Source of the DNA: Rickettsia endosymbiont of Ceutorhynchus obstrictus
GTDB taxonomy: Bacteria > Pseudomonadota > Alphaproteobacteria > Rickettsiales > Rickettsiaceae
Direction of reading: 5' to 3'
DNA length: 64,000 nucleotides
NCBI RefSeq assembly: GCF_964026565.1
Contig: NZ_OZ032162.1
Span: 124,001 to 188,000, forward strand
Below the pieces are notes generated by a model. That model was not told the origin of the DNA. It saw nothing but the letters and a program-made list of their open reading frames with translations, and searched no databases. How positions within the stretch are numbered: position 1 is the first letter of the stretch; each line of letters begins with the position of its first letter. Below are positions 8,878 to 16,790 of the stretch, one piece after another. The translations under genes were made by a program, and so were the position numbers.

Positions 8878-9460
8878 AAATTACGATTTTATTCCACGTG
8901 AAATAATTGAGAAATTAAAGGAATATCAAGAATTAGTATTAAAATGGAATAATACTATTAACCTTGTATCGCACAATAGTGTTAGAGATTTTTGGTTGCG
9001 TCATGTAATCGATTCTTTACAATTATTACAATATATTGATAATAAAGATATATGTTTAATTGATGTAGGTGCGGGAGCGGGTTTTCCTGGAATAGTATTG
9101 TCGATAGCAGGGATAAAATCAGTAACTTTAATAGAGTCGGATATTAGAAAATGTGTATTTTTAGAAAAAGCATCAAACATATCAGATAATAATATTAAGG
9201 TAATCAATCAAAGGACGGAAAAAACCGAATTTGATTGTAATATATTAGCTTGTAGAGCTTTTGCGCCGTTAAGTATGATATTTAGTTATACTGAAAATAT
9301 TTTGGTAAAAGAAAAGTTTTTGCTATTAAAAGGGAAAAATTACCACGCAGAATTAGAAGCGGCCAAAAAAATTTGGTCATTTGATTATTCTGTACATAAA
9401 AGTATGACATCTGAAGAAGGTAAAATATTAGAAATTCGTAATTTAGTGAATATTACATGA
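8870..9460 (+). CDS. rsmG: 16S rRNA G527 N7-methyltransferase RsmG (GidB)
   Basis: The 196-aa SAM-dependent enzyme forms m7G527 in 16S rRNA. VGAGAGFPG (66-74) is the SAM loop, followed by an acidic ESD after strand 2. FWLRHVIDSLQLL (41-53) is the conserved N-terminal RsmG segment. It starts at GTG 8870 inside the end of mnmG (8-nt overlap) and ends with TGA overlapping the parA ATG by 4 nt, which indicates translational coupling. A parS-like palindrome lies in codons 7-12. Length is normal, slightly short of the 205-210 average. Confidence 0.93.
   Translation: MIKNYDFIPREIIEKLKEYQELVLKWNNTINLVSHNSVRDFWLRHVIDSLQLLQYIDNKDICLIDVGAGAGFPGIVLSIAGIKSVTLIESDIRKCVFLEKASNISDNNIKVINQRTEKTEFDCNILACRAFAPLSMIFSYTENILVKEKFLLLKGKNYHAELEAAKKIWSFDYSVHKSMTSEEGKILEIRNLVNIT
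8890..8905. promoter_or_regulatory. Candidate parS (ParB-binding) site
   Basis: TATTCCACGTGAAATA matches the near-universal parS consensus TGTTNCACGTGAAACA at 14 of 16 positions (13 of 16 against TGTTTCACGTGAAACA). It has the CACGTGAAA core and sits about 560 bp upstream of parA in the same operon. Other CACGTG cores in the window (about 1612, 12145, 18828, 53152) have poor flanks. Confidence 0.6.
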
Positions 9461-10230
9461 CCGTAAAAATAATTTCTATAGTAAATCAAAAAGGAGGGGT
9501 CGCTAAAACTACTACTACAGTAAATTTAGCAACCGCTTTTGCTGCTATGGAAAAAAAAACTTTAGTAGTAGATCTTGACCCTCAAGGAAATAGTAGCACC
9601 GGTTTTGGCATTAATCAACTAGAGAGAAAAAATACTATTTATCAAGTATTAACCGGTTTGATTAAATTAGAAAATGCAATAATGTCTACAAACGTTCCAA
9701 ATTTAAATATTGTTACTTCAAATGCTAATTTATCGGCTGCAGAATTAGATTTAATGAATATGAAGGATAGAGAATATTTATTAGTAAATTTGCTTGAAGA
9801 GTCAAAAGCTTATTATGATTATATCATTATAGATTGTCCTCCCTCACTTAATTTGCTTACGATAAATGCTTTAGTTGCAGCTGATGAGGTATTGATTCCA
9901 ATGCAATGTGACTTTTATTCGTTAGAGGGACTCAGCCATTTACTAAAGACAATTGAAATTGTAGAAAGAAAGTTAAACCCTAAAATAAAAATTGCCGGTA
10001 TATTATTTACTATGTATGATAGACGCAATCGCTTAACTGAACAGGTGGAGGCGGATGTAAGGAAATATTTAGGAAAATTAGTGTTTAAAACAGTTATTCC
10101 TAGGAATATTAAATTATCTGAAGCACCGTCATACGGTCAGCCGGCCATTATTTATGATCATAAATGTTCAGGCGCTATTGCTTACATGCAGCTTACAAAA
10201 GAAATTTTAGGGAGACACAATGAAAAATAA
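9457..10230 (+). CDS. parA: Chromosome partitioning ATPase ParA (Soj)
   Basis: The 257-aa Walker-type ATPase has the deviant P-loop KGGVAKTT (12-19) with the signature lysine, VDLDPQGNSSTG (about 40-51) as the A-prime motif, and IIIDCPPSLN (about 125-134) as Walker B. It positions ParB-parS complexes during origin segregation. It overlaps rsmG by 4 nt and parB by 11 nt. The size is that of chromosomal Soj-type ParAs, without the N-terminal HTH of plasmid type Ia proteins. Confidence 0.95.
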   Translation: MTVKIISIVNQKGGVAKTTTTVNLATAFAAMEKKTLVVDLDPQGNSSTGFGINQLERKNTIYQVLTGLIKLENAIMSTNVPNLNIVTSNANLSAAELDLMNMKDREYLLVNLLEESKAYYDYIIIDCPPSLNLLTINALVAADEVLIPMQCDFYSLEGLSHLLKTIEIVERKLNPKIKIAGILFTMYDRRNRLTEQVEADVRKYLGKLVFKTVIPRNIKLSEAPSYGQPAIIYDHKCSGAIAYMQLTKEILGRHNEK

Positions 10231-11080
10231 AGGATTAGGGCGGGGATTATCGTCATTACTTGGTGAAGAAGTTGTACCAAGCGCGAAAGATGAAATAATT
10301 CAAATTGTAAATATTGATAAAATTAAACCAAACGAAAATCAACCAAGGAAAAATTTTGAATATGATAAAATAAAAGAATTAGCTGATTCTATAGCAAATA
10401 ACGGTTTATTACAGCCTATTATCGTTAATCATGATTATAAAATTATAGCAGGCGAGCGGCGTTGGCGAGCATGTAAACTAGCAAAAATTATTGACATACC
10501 GGTAATTATAAAAAACTTAGATGATAAAGAGAGTATGGAGATATCTTTAATCGAAAATATACAGAGAGCAGAGTTATCTGTTATAGAAGAAGCTGAGGGG
10601 TTTAAGCATTTAGTAGAAAATTTTAATTATACAACAGAAATGTTGGCTGAAAAGCTTAGTAAAAGTCGAAGTCATATAGCAAATCTTTTAAGGTTAAATA
10701 AATTACCGCAGTCAATTAAAGATAAAGTAAATGAAGGGGTGTTAAGCATGGGGCATGCTAGGTGTTTAGTAAATCATGAACATGCGGAAGTAATAGCTGA
10801 GCATATAGTAGAACACGGACTTAATGTCCGTCAAACCGAAGAAATAGTTAGAAAATGGTCTAAAGATGAATATGTAAAATCACCGGATGAGAATTTTCGA
10901 GTCGGGAAGCGTTTTTTAAAAGAAGGTGATAAAAGTAATGATTTACAATTACTCGCAAAAACATTATCGGAAAGGTTTAATATAAAGATAACAATAGAAA
11001 ATTATTCAATAGGCGGGAGATTAATATTTCATTATAATAGCCTAGAAGAACTAGACACAATTTTATTAAAATTAAGTTAA
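10220..11080 (+). CDS. parB: Chromosome partitioning protein ParB (Spo0J)
   Basis: The 286-aa protein opens with KGLGRGLSSLLGE (4-16), the ParA-stimulating tail. The ParB/Srx CTP-binding fold follows with GERRWRA (78-84) and ENIQRAEL (112-119), then the parS-reading HTH around residues 140-170 (LAEKLSKSRSHIANLLRLN) and a C-terminal dimerisation region. It loads on parS and slides as a CTP-dependent clamp. It overlaps parA by 11 nt. A second, divergent ParB-fold protein lies in the 15-21 kb island and should not be confused with this one. Confidence 0.95.
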   Translation: MKNKGLGRGLSSLLGEEVVPSAKDEIIQIVNIDKIKPNENQPRKNFEYDKIKELADSIANNGLLQPIIVNHDYKIIAGERRWRACKLAKIIDIPVIIKNLDDKESMEISLIENIQRAELSVIEEAEGFKHLVENFNYTTEMLAEKLSKSRSHIANLLRLNKLPQSIKDKVNEGVLSMGHARCLVNHEHAEVIAEHIVEHGLNVRQTEEIVRKWSKDEYVKSPDENFRVGKRFLKEGDKSNDLQLLAKTLSERFNIKITIENYSIGGRLIFHYNSLEELDTILLKLS

Positions 11081-11099
11081 ATAAAGGAATCAATAATCT

Positions 11100-12767
11100 A
11101 TGTCATATCAATATGTTTATGAAATGGATGGTTTAAGTAAAACCATCAACGGTAAACAAATTTTGAAAGAAACGCGCTTATCATTTTTGCCGGGAGCTAA
11201 AATTGGCATAATCGGTCCAAACGGTGCCGGTAAATCTACTTTGCTGAAAATTATGGCCGGGCTTGATAAAGAATTTGACGGTAAAGCGTCTCCGGCCAAT
11301 GGTATAAAAGTGGGTTATTTAGCCCAAGAACCCCATCTTAATCCTGATAAAAATGTTTTTGATAATATTATGGAAGGGCTAAGTGAGAAAAAAATACTTA
11401 TTGATGAATTTAATGAAATAAGTAATAAATTTGCTAACGAAATGACGGACGAGCAAATGAATGAACTGCTTACTAAACAAGCAGAGTTACAAGAAAAAAT
11501 AGATGCTTGCGATGCTTGGAATTTAGAACGTGAAATAGATATTGCCATGCTAGCGCTGGGGTGTCCTGCAAAAGAAGCGAATATTACTAAAATTTCCGGT
11601 GGTGAAAAAAGAAGAGTTGCGTTGTGTAAATTGCTTTTAGAAAAACCGAACATGCTTTTACTTGATGAACCGACAAACCATTTAGATGCAGAATCGGTTT
11701 CTTGGCTTGAAAACTATTTAAAAAACTATAAAGGTACCGTGGTAATTATTACCCATGATCGTTATTTTTTGGATAATGTCACGGAATGGATATTAGAAAT
11801 TGATCGAGGAAATTGTGTGCCTTGGCAATCTAATTATACTGCTTGGCTTGAGCAAAAACAAAAAAAACTTGCTCTAGAAAGCAAAGAAGAAGACGATAGA
11901 AAAAAACAACTTAATCGAGAGCTGGAGTGGATACGTCAAACGCCAAAAGCTAGACAATCAAAAAGCAAAGCACGTATTACCGCTTATCAAGAATTACTAA
12001 CTAAACAGCAAGAACAAGGAAACGGTACGGCTCAAATTATTATACCTAACGGTCCTCGTCTTGGAGATTTGGTCATAGAAGCCGACCATATAGCTAAAAA
12101 ATTTAATGATAAAATATTATTATCGGATTTTAGTTTTAAAGTTCCACGTGGCGCGATAGTGGGGATAATTGGTCCAAACGGTGCCGGTAAATCTACTTTA
12201 TTTAATATTATTACAGGAAAATTAGTTCCGGATAATGGTTCTATTAAACTTGGACAGACAGTTAAATTAGGTTATGTTGATCAGTCTCGAGATCATCTTA
12301 ACGACAACAAAACCGTATGGGAAGAAATTTCCGAAGGGTTAGACGAGCTACAGCTTGGTAGTAGAATAGTAAAAAGTAGAGCTTATTGTGCAGCCTTTAA
12401 TTTTAAAGGCGGTGATCAGCAAAAAAAGGTCGGTCAACTTTCCGGCGGTGAACGTAATAGAGTACATATAGCAAAATTGTTAAAAGAAGGAGCAAATGTC
12501 ATATTACTTGATGAACCTTCAAATGATCTTGATCTTGATACTTTAAGAGCTTTAGAAGATGCTATTTTAGATTTTGCCGGGTGTGTTTTAGTAATTAGCC
12601 ATGACCGTTGGTTTTTAGATAGGATAGCTACTCACATTATTGCTTATGATAAAGAAGGCGATGCTACTTGGTTTGAAGGAAATTACCAAGATTATCATGA
12701 GTATATGTTGCAAGCAACCGGACAAAATCTTATAAATCCTAAATATAAACATAAAAAATTAATTTAA
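11100..12767 (+). CDS. ettA: ABC-F translational factor EttA
   Basis: The 555-aa protein has two ABC ATPase domains and no membrane segments. Domain 1 shows Walker A GPNGAGKST (39-47), signature SGGEKRR (about 166) and LLLDEPTNHLD. Domain 2 repeats GPNGAGKST, then LSGGERNRVH and LLDEPSNDLDLDT. Length and the arm insertion in domain 1 fit EttA rather than Uup or YheS. EttA gates the first elongation cycle by binding the ribosomal E site in response to the ATP/ADP ratio, relevant in an organism that imports ATP. It lies 19 bp after parB, with AAAGGA ahead of the ATG, and overlaps the next gene by 1 nt. Confidence 0.93.
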   Translation: MSYQYVYEMDGLSKTINGKQILKETRLSFLPGAKIGIIGPNGAGKSTLLKIMAGLDKEFDGKASPANGIKVGYLAQEPHLNPDKNVFDNIMEGLSEKKILIDEFNEISNKFANEMTDEQMNELLTKQAELQEKIDACDAWNLEREIDIAMLALGCPAKEANITKISGGEKRRVALCKLLLEKPNMLLLDEPTNHLDAESVSWLENYLKNYKGTVVIITHDRYFLDNVTEWILEIDRGNCVPWQSNYTAWLEQKQKKLALESKEEDDRKKQLNRELEWIRQTPKARQSKSKARITAYQELLTKQQEQGNGTAQIIIPNGPRLGDLVIEADHIAKKFNDKILLSDFSFKVPRGAIVGIIGPNGAGKSTLFNIITGKLVPDNGSIKLGQTVKLGYVDQSRDHLNDNKTVWEEISEGLDELQLGSRIVKSRAYCAAFNFKGGDQQKKVGQLSGGERNRVHIAKLLKEGANVILLDEPSNDLDLDTLRALEDAILDFAGCVLVISHDRWFLDRIATHIIAYDKEGDATWFEGNYQDYHEYMLQATGQNLINPKYKHKKLI

Positions 12768-13081
12768 TGTCTTTAATAGTAATTATATTAGTAATATTAT
12801 TGGTAATAAAGCCAAAAGATATTCCTATGATTATAAAAAAAATCCATGAAATAAAGTCTTATTTTACTAATTTTCAAAAACAAACAATTTCTTATATTAT
12901 AAACAACGATGATAATATATTAAATGAAGATATAGAACAATTAAACTTTTATTTGCAAAAGATTATTAGTATGGACGGTCATTATGACGGAGATTACACT
13001 TTAAAAAAAGTAAAACATAAATATCATGCATTAATGAAAGAATATATTAACAAGGAAATACCGCAAAAGAAAGATGAATAA
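12767..13081 (+). CDS. Small membrane protein with TatA/TatB-like architecture
   Basis: The 104-aa product has residues 1-15 as a short hydrophobic helix (SLIVIILVILLVI). KPKDIP (16-21) follows, then an amphipathic helix MIIKKIHEIKSYFTNFQKQ, then a Lys/Asp/Glu-rich tail. This order (N-terminal helix, hinge with Pro, basic amphipathic helix, acidic/basic tail) is that of TatA/TatB subunits of the twin-arginine translocase, and KPKDIPMIIKKI resembles the TatB hinge G/K-P-x-x-L-P. The usual Glu in the TatB membrane helix is absent, so the assignment is tentative. It overlaps ettA by 1 nt (TAATG) and idi by 8 nt, suggesting co-translation. Confidence 0.5.
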   Translation: MSLIVIILVILLVIKPKDIPMIIKKIHEIKSYFTNFQKQTISYIINNDDNILNEDIEQLNFYLQKIISMDGHYDGDYTLKKVKHKYHALMKEYINKEIPQKKDE

Positions 13082-13634
13082 TATAATGTCAAAGCATAAT
13101 CACGTTGTATTAGTTGATGAACAGGATAATGTGCTAGGGATAGAGGACAAAGCTACTGTTCATAATTCCGCTACGCCGTTACATCGAGGTTTTTCAGTTT
13201 TTCTTTTTAATAATAAAAAAGAATTGTTAATACAAAAAAGAAATTCTAGTAAAAAAACCTGGCCGGCATTTTGGTCAAATAGTTTTTGCGGTCATCCACG
13301 GCTTAACGAAAACTATGAGGATGCAGTACATAGACATGCTAAATTTGAATTAGGTATGACCTTACAAAAATTATATTTTATAGATAGCTACCGTTACAAA
13401 TTTGCCTTAAATAATATTATAGAGAATGAAATATGCCCAATTTATTTAGCTTTGTCAAATGATGATATAAGGATAAATAAAAATGAAGTTGAAGAAATAA
13501 AATTATTTCAATGGACTGATTTTTTAGTTTATTTAAAAGAATCTTTGCCGAATTTTACTCCTTGGTGTATTGAAGAAATAAATATATTAGAAAAAAGTAA
13601 TATATTTAAGAAATTTATGGATTCGACTTTATAA
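13074..13634 (+). CDS. idi: Isopentenyl-diphosphate delta-isomerase, type I
   Basis: The 186-aa Nudix-fold enzyme interconverts IPP and DMAPP. The active-site Cys is C72 in SFCGHP and the catalytic Glu region is ENEICPIY (117-124). HRGFSVFLFN and the Nudix-like EDAVHRHAKFELG (82-94) complete the family pattern. Start could be ATG 13074 (overlapping the previous gene by 8 nt) or ATG 13086 (MSKHNHVV). No MEP or mevalonate pathway gene is seen here, and Rickettsia are known to lack both, so the enzyme probably acts on host-derived IPP to feed bactoprenol, ubiquinone and tRNA modification. A repeat cluster begins just after the stop. Confidence 0.92.
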   Translation: MNNIMSKHNHVVLVDEQDNVLGIEDKATVHNSATPLHRGFSVFLFNNKKELLIQKRNSSKKTWPAFWSNSFCGHPRLNENYEDAVHRHAKFELGMTLQKLYFIDSYRYKFALNNIIENEICPIYLALSNDDIRINKNEVEEIKLFQWTDFLVYLKESLPNFTPWCIEEINILEKSNIFKKFMDSTL

Positions 13635-13769
13635 TTGTAGTATAAACACACCAAACGTCATTGCGAGCATTTGTGGGCGTTGTTGCATGGCTCAAATTTT
13701 TAATGTCATTCCTAGATAAAGGCGGGAATCCAGAAAATAATAGTCATCCTGAATTTATTTCAGGATCTC
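13635..13769. repeat. Palindromic repeats interrupted by IS copy 1
   Basis: Contains GGGCGTTGTTGCATGGCTC, GTCATTCCTAGATAAAGGCGGGAA and the TCATCCTGAATTTATTTCAGGATCT half hairpin. The other half (AGATGCTGAAACAAGTTCAGCATGAC) resumes at about 14656, so the IS inserted in the middle of this repeat. Confidence 0.8.
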
Positions 13770-13861
13770 TTAGAGCCTATCAGTAAATAAAAATTAAAGA
13801 ATAAAGAGTAGAAAAATAGAAGAAGAAATGTTATATAAGGTAGCAAAAAAGCAAAAGAACT

Positions 13862-14167
13862 ATGAGCTATCCAAGTGAATTACGGGATGAAGAGTGGGAA
13901 ATAATAAAAGAATATTTTGCCTATAAGAAGAAAGGCAGGAAAATAAAAATAGATAGAAGATCAATAGTAAATGCAATATTTTATCAGAGCCGTACAGGGT
14001 GTCAGTGGCGATATTTACCAAAAGAATATCCAAATTATAAAATAGTTAATGAATATTATAATAAATGGAATCGTAGAGGATTATGGCAAAAGATAAATGA
14101 AGATTTGGTTTCAAGATGCCGAGAATCAATGGGGAAAAAAAGCAAATCCGAGAATTGGAATAATTGA
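13862..14167 (+). CDS. IS5-family transposase, frame A (IS copy 1)
   Basis: 101 aa. It carries the N-terminal DUF4096-type DNA-binding part of IS5/IS427 transposases (SELRDEEWEIIKEYF, RSIVNAIFYQSRTGCQWRYLP). It ends at TGA shortly after a run of seven A (14135-14141) where the second frame overlaps; a full transposase needs a +1 shift or A7 slippage there. Confidence 0.88.
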   Translation: MSYPSELRDEEWEIIKEYFAYKKKGRKIKIDRRSIVNAIFYQSRTGCQWRYLPKEYPNYKIVNEYYNKWNRRGLWQKINEDLVSRCRESMGKKSKSENWNN

Positions 14168-14627
14168 TTCGCAATCAATTAAGAATACGCAAAGAAGTGA
14201 AGTAAAAGGGTATGATGCCGGTAAAAAGATAAAAGGAATAAAGCGTCATATAGTAACAGATGCAAATGGTTTATTACTAGCTGTTAATGTACATTCAGCA
14301 AGTATACAAGATAGGGACGGTGCTAAAGAAAGCTTGCTTGTAGCAAAGAATAAATATCCATCAATTGAAAGATTTTTTGCAGATGGAGGCTATAGTGGTA
14401 ATTTACAAAATTGGTGTTTTTTGAATACAAAATCATTGTTATCTATAGTAAAGAGAAAATCAGAAAAATTTGAAATCTTACCGATTAGGTGGATAGTAGA
14501 GCGTACTTTTGGTTGGTTAAATAATTTCAGAAGGTTAAGTAAACATTACGAACATACTGTCAAATCTGCTACTAATCAGATTTATATTGCTATGATTCGG
14601 TTAATGCTTAATAAGCTCATTTGTTAA
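14097..14627 (+). CDS. IS5-family transposase, frame B with DDE catalytic domain (IS copy 1)
   Basis: 176 aa if read from its own ATG, but probably expressed as a fusion to frame A through the A7 run at 14135-14141. DDE residues are seen as D in GIIDSQSIK, D in FADGGYSG and E in WIVERTFGWLNNFRR. The DDE_Tnp_1 domain appears complete with no internal stop. Confidence 0.88.
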   Translation: MKIWFQDAENQWGKKANPRIGIIDSQSIKNTQRSEVKGYDAGKKIKGIKRHIVTDANGLLLAVNVHSASIQDRDGAKESLLVAKNKYPSIERFFADGGYSGNLQNWCFLNTKSLLSIVKRKSEKFEILPIRWIVERTFGWLNNFRRLSKHYEHTVKSATNQIYIAMIRLMLNKLIC

Positions 14628-14787
14628 CACTTATTTACTGATAGACTCTTAAATTAGATGCTGAAACAAGTTCAGCATGACAAAAGCAAAAAAAGTCCGG
14701 ATTCCCGCCTTTAGCTAGGAATGACATAAGAGTGCAAGGAATGGCATAGAACATGCTAACCTATCCACAACAATACTATCCATAATC

Positions 14788-14863
14788 GGGGTCATAGCTC
14801 AGTTGGTAGAGTGCTTGGCTGGCAGCCAAGAGGTCGGGGGTTCGAGACCCCCTGGCTCCACCA
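14788..14863 (+). tRNA. tRNA-Ala (anticodon GGC)
   Basis: 76 nt with encoded CCA. Acceptor GGGGTCA pairs with TGGCTCC (one G-T). D arm is GCTC..GAGT; anticodon stem CTTGG/CCAAG encloses loop CTGGCAG (GGC); T stem GGGGG/CCCCC encloses loop TTCGAGA. It lies between two IS5 copies and next to the defence-like island. I found no second copy of its 3' end at the far side of the island. Confidence 0.96.
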
Positions 14864-15051
14864 GTTCCTCTGGGGTTTTCAAAGGCGGTAACATATTTTT
14901 GAGTGCCGCATCTGCTAATATTTTGTATAGTATAAAACGGCGAATTTAGTTGTCAACGTATTTTACCCGTAATGCCCTTCAGACTAGACGTTTCGTATAA
15001 ATAAGTATCGTTTAAAAAGTGCTTGTTGCCATTATATTAAGGCGTATAAGC
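14864..15051. other. Gap between tRNA-Ala and the DUF3883 gene, nothing recognised
   Basis: 188 bp without a convincing gene, repeat or clear terminator. It is not made of the dispersed palindromic repeats that fill most other gaps, so it may belong to the incoming island. Confidence 0.4.
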
Positions 15052-15864
15052 TTAACAAGCGATTATATTTGTAAATTTTTCTGCAAATATCGAAAACGGT
15101 ATAGCAAGGTGCTGCCATTCCCCTTTACCTTTATCAATAGAAATATGATTTTCTATGTCTTTCATAGTAACTACTGCAAGTTTTTGAATATCGTTGCTTA
15201 AATCCCATAAATGAAAGCAATGCGATTCTGTGTCAATGGCACGTTCCCATTCATTGCGAGTGAGATAAAAAAGTGCATCTATGCCGTTTTTGGTAGTTTT
15301 TACTTCAATTGATAGCTTTGTTTTATCGTTATTGCTAATAACGGACAACACATCATATCCATCTTCATTCGATTCTATCGAAACCCATTTAGGTTGATAA
15401 CCGGTACGTGCTTTTTCATAGTTAAGCGTAAGACGTTCGCCGTGCCTTCCGATAGATAATAGTAAATCATTTTGTAGACCTCTTGCTCTTGAAGCAAGTA
15501 TATCCCAAAATTTTACTATATCTTCATCTACACTTTCTACTAAGCCTGCTTCCAGAAAAACTTGATATATTTCAGAATGTACATATAAAAGTAGTTTTTT
15601 TCTACCAAAAGCGGCATTTTGTAGCCAAAAAGGATGTTTGACGTTAATAAAATCTAATATTGATTGTTGAAGCTTTTGTTTTGTTTCTGCTAGGGTTAAT
15701 AATTTTTCTCCTGAGTCGGAAGCGATAGCTACGCCCGTTTCATTAAGCAATATCCATCCCATCTCTTGAGCGTAGGTTAAGGAGTAATCAGTTGGTGTTA
15801 CACCTATCTTTTCAAATGCACGTCTAATATCGTCAAATGATAATTTATGACGATTAATTATCTC
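15052..15864 (-). pseudogene. DUF3883-type PD-(D/E)xK protein, 3' 95% of an IS-disrupted gene
   Basis: The frame runs from the IS boundary to a TAA at 15052; an internal ATG at 15762 gives a 236-aa remnant. Joined to the 5' piece at 16788-16744 with the IS and one TAA removed, it restores an unbroken 285-aa protein. The C-terminal half has GYDVLSV..LSIEVKTTK, a D-Xn-E-x-K nuclease-fold motif, then FYLTRNEWERA, the DUF3883 (NERD-like) pattern. Such domains are common in restriction and defence operons beside helicases, so a DNA-cleaving or end-sensing role is likely. The remnant may still be translated, but it lacks its own ribosome binding site and 49 N-terminal residues. Confidence 0.75.
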
Positions 15865-15956
15865 TAAGAGCCTATCAGTAAATAAAAGTTAAAGAATAAA
15901 TAGTAGAAAAATAGAAGAAGAAATGTTATACAAGGTAGCAAAAAAGCAAAAGAATT

Positions 15957-16262
15957 ATGAGCTATCCAAGTGAATTACGGGACGAAGAGTGGGAAATAAT
16001 AAAAGAATATTTTGCCTATAAGAAGAAAGGAAGGAAAATAAAAATAGATAGAAGATCAATAGTAAATGCAATATTTTATCAGAGCCGTACAGGGTGTCAG
16101 TGGCGATATTTACCAAAAGAATATCCAAATTATAAAATAGTTAATGAATATTATAATAAATGGAATCGTAGAGGATTATGGCAAAAGATAAATGAAGAAC
16201 TTGTTTCAAGATGCCGAGAATCAATGGGGAAAAAAAGCAAGTCCGAGAATTGGAATAATTGA
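15957..16262 (+). CDS. IS5-family transposase, frame A (IS copy 2)
   Basis: 101 aa, one residue different from copy 1 (Glu for Asp near the end). Ends at TGA after the A7 run at 16230-16236, where frame B overlaps. Confidence 0.88.
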   Translation: MSYPSELRDEEWEIIKEYFAYKKKGRKIKIDRRSIVNAIFYQSRTGCQWRYLPKEYPNYKIVNEYYNKWNRRGLWQKINEELVSRCRESMGKKSKSENWNN

Positions 16263-16722
16263 TTCGCAATCAATTAAGAATACGCAAAGAAGTGAAGTAA
16301 AAGGGTATGATGCCGGTAAAAAGATAAAAGGAATAAAGCGTCATATAGTAACAGATGCAAATGGTTTATTACTAGCTGTTAATGTACATTCAGCAAGTAT
16401 ACAAGATAGAGACGGTGCTAAAGAAAGCTTGCTTGTAGCAAAGAATAAATATCCATCAATTGAAAGATTTTTTGCAGATGGAGGCTATAGTGGTAATTTA
16501 CAAAATTGGTGTTTTTTGAATACAAAATCATTGTTATCTGTAGTAAAGAGAAAATCAGAAAAATTTGAAATCTTACCGATTAGATGGATAGTAGAGCGTA
16601 CTTTTGGTTGGTTAAATAATTTCAGAAGGTTAAGTAAACATTACGAACATACTGTCAAATCTGCTACTAATCAGATTTATATTGCTATGATTCGGTTAAT
16701 GCTTAATAAACTGATTTGTTAA
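16192..16722 (+). CDS. IS5-family transposase, frame B with DDE catalytic domain (IS copy 2)
   Basis: 176 aa with the same D, D, E residues as copy 1 and a few substitutions. No internal stop, so this copy looks capable of transposition if the frameshift works. Confidence 0.88.
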   Translation: MKNLFQDAENQWGKKASPRIGIIDSQSIKNTQRSEVKGYDAGKKIKGIKRHIVTDANGLLLAVNVHSASIQDRDGAKESLLVAKNKYPSIERFFADGGYSGNLQNWCFLNTKSLLSVVKRKSEKFEILPIRWIVERTFGWLNNFRRLSKHYEHTVKSATNQIYIAMIRLMLNKLIC

Positions 16723-16743
16723 CACTTATTTACTGATAGCCTC

Positions 16744-16788
16744 TAACAATTCAAAACAAGAATGTGCAAGTCCGGGTGAAAGAGACAT
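16744..16788 (-). pseudogene. 5' fragment of the IS-disrupted DUF3883 gene
   Basis: ATG at 16788, two bases after the TGA of the SNF2 gene and preceded by AAGAAG within the end of that gene. Fifteen codons (MSLSPGLAHSCFELL) remain before the IS. After removal of the IS and one TAA duplication, the frame continues in phase into the 15864-15052 segment. Confidence 0.8.
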
Positions 16789-16790
16789 AA

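Larger units (their letters stand above)
13773..14648 (+). mobile_element. IS5-family insertion sequence (IS427-like), copy 1, 876 bp
   Basis: Imperfect terminal inverted repeats GAGCCTATCAGTAAATAA and TTATTTACTGATAGACTC (17 of 18 matching), with target duplication TTA at 13770-13772 and 14649-14651. It carries two overlapping transposase frames. Short TSD, 876-bp length and two-frame transposase fit the IS5 family, IS427 subgroup. It differs from copy 2 by only a handful of bases, so both are recent. Confidence 0.92.
15868..16743 (+). mobile_element. IS5-family insertion sequence (IS427-like), copy 2, 876 bp
   Basis: Terminal inverted repeats GAGCCTATCAGTAAATAA and TTATTTACTGATAGCCTC are exact. 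Target duplication TAA lies at 15865-15867 and 16744-16746. It is in the same orientation as copy 1 (13773-14648) and the same length. It is inserted 45 bp into the DUF3883 gene, in the opposite direction to that gene. Confidence 0.93.

Noticed and set aside
12145..12150. CACGTG core in ettA as a second parS
   Set aside because: Flanks (GTTC and GCGC) do not extend the palindrome; only the core matches.
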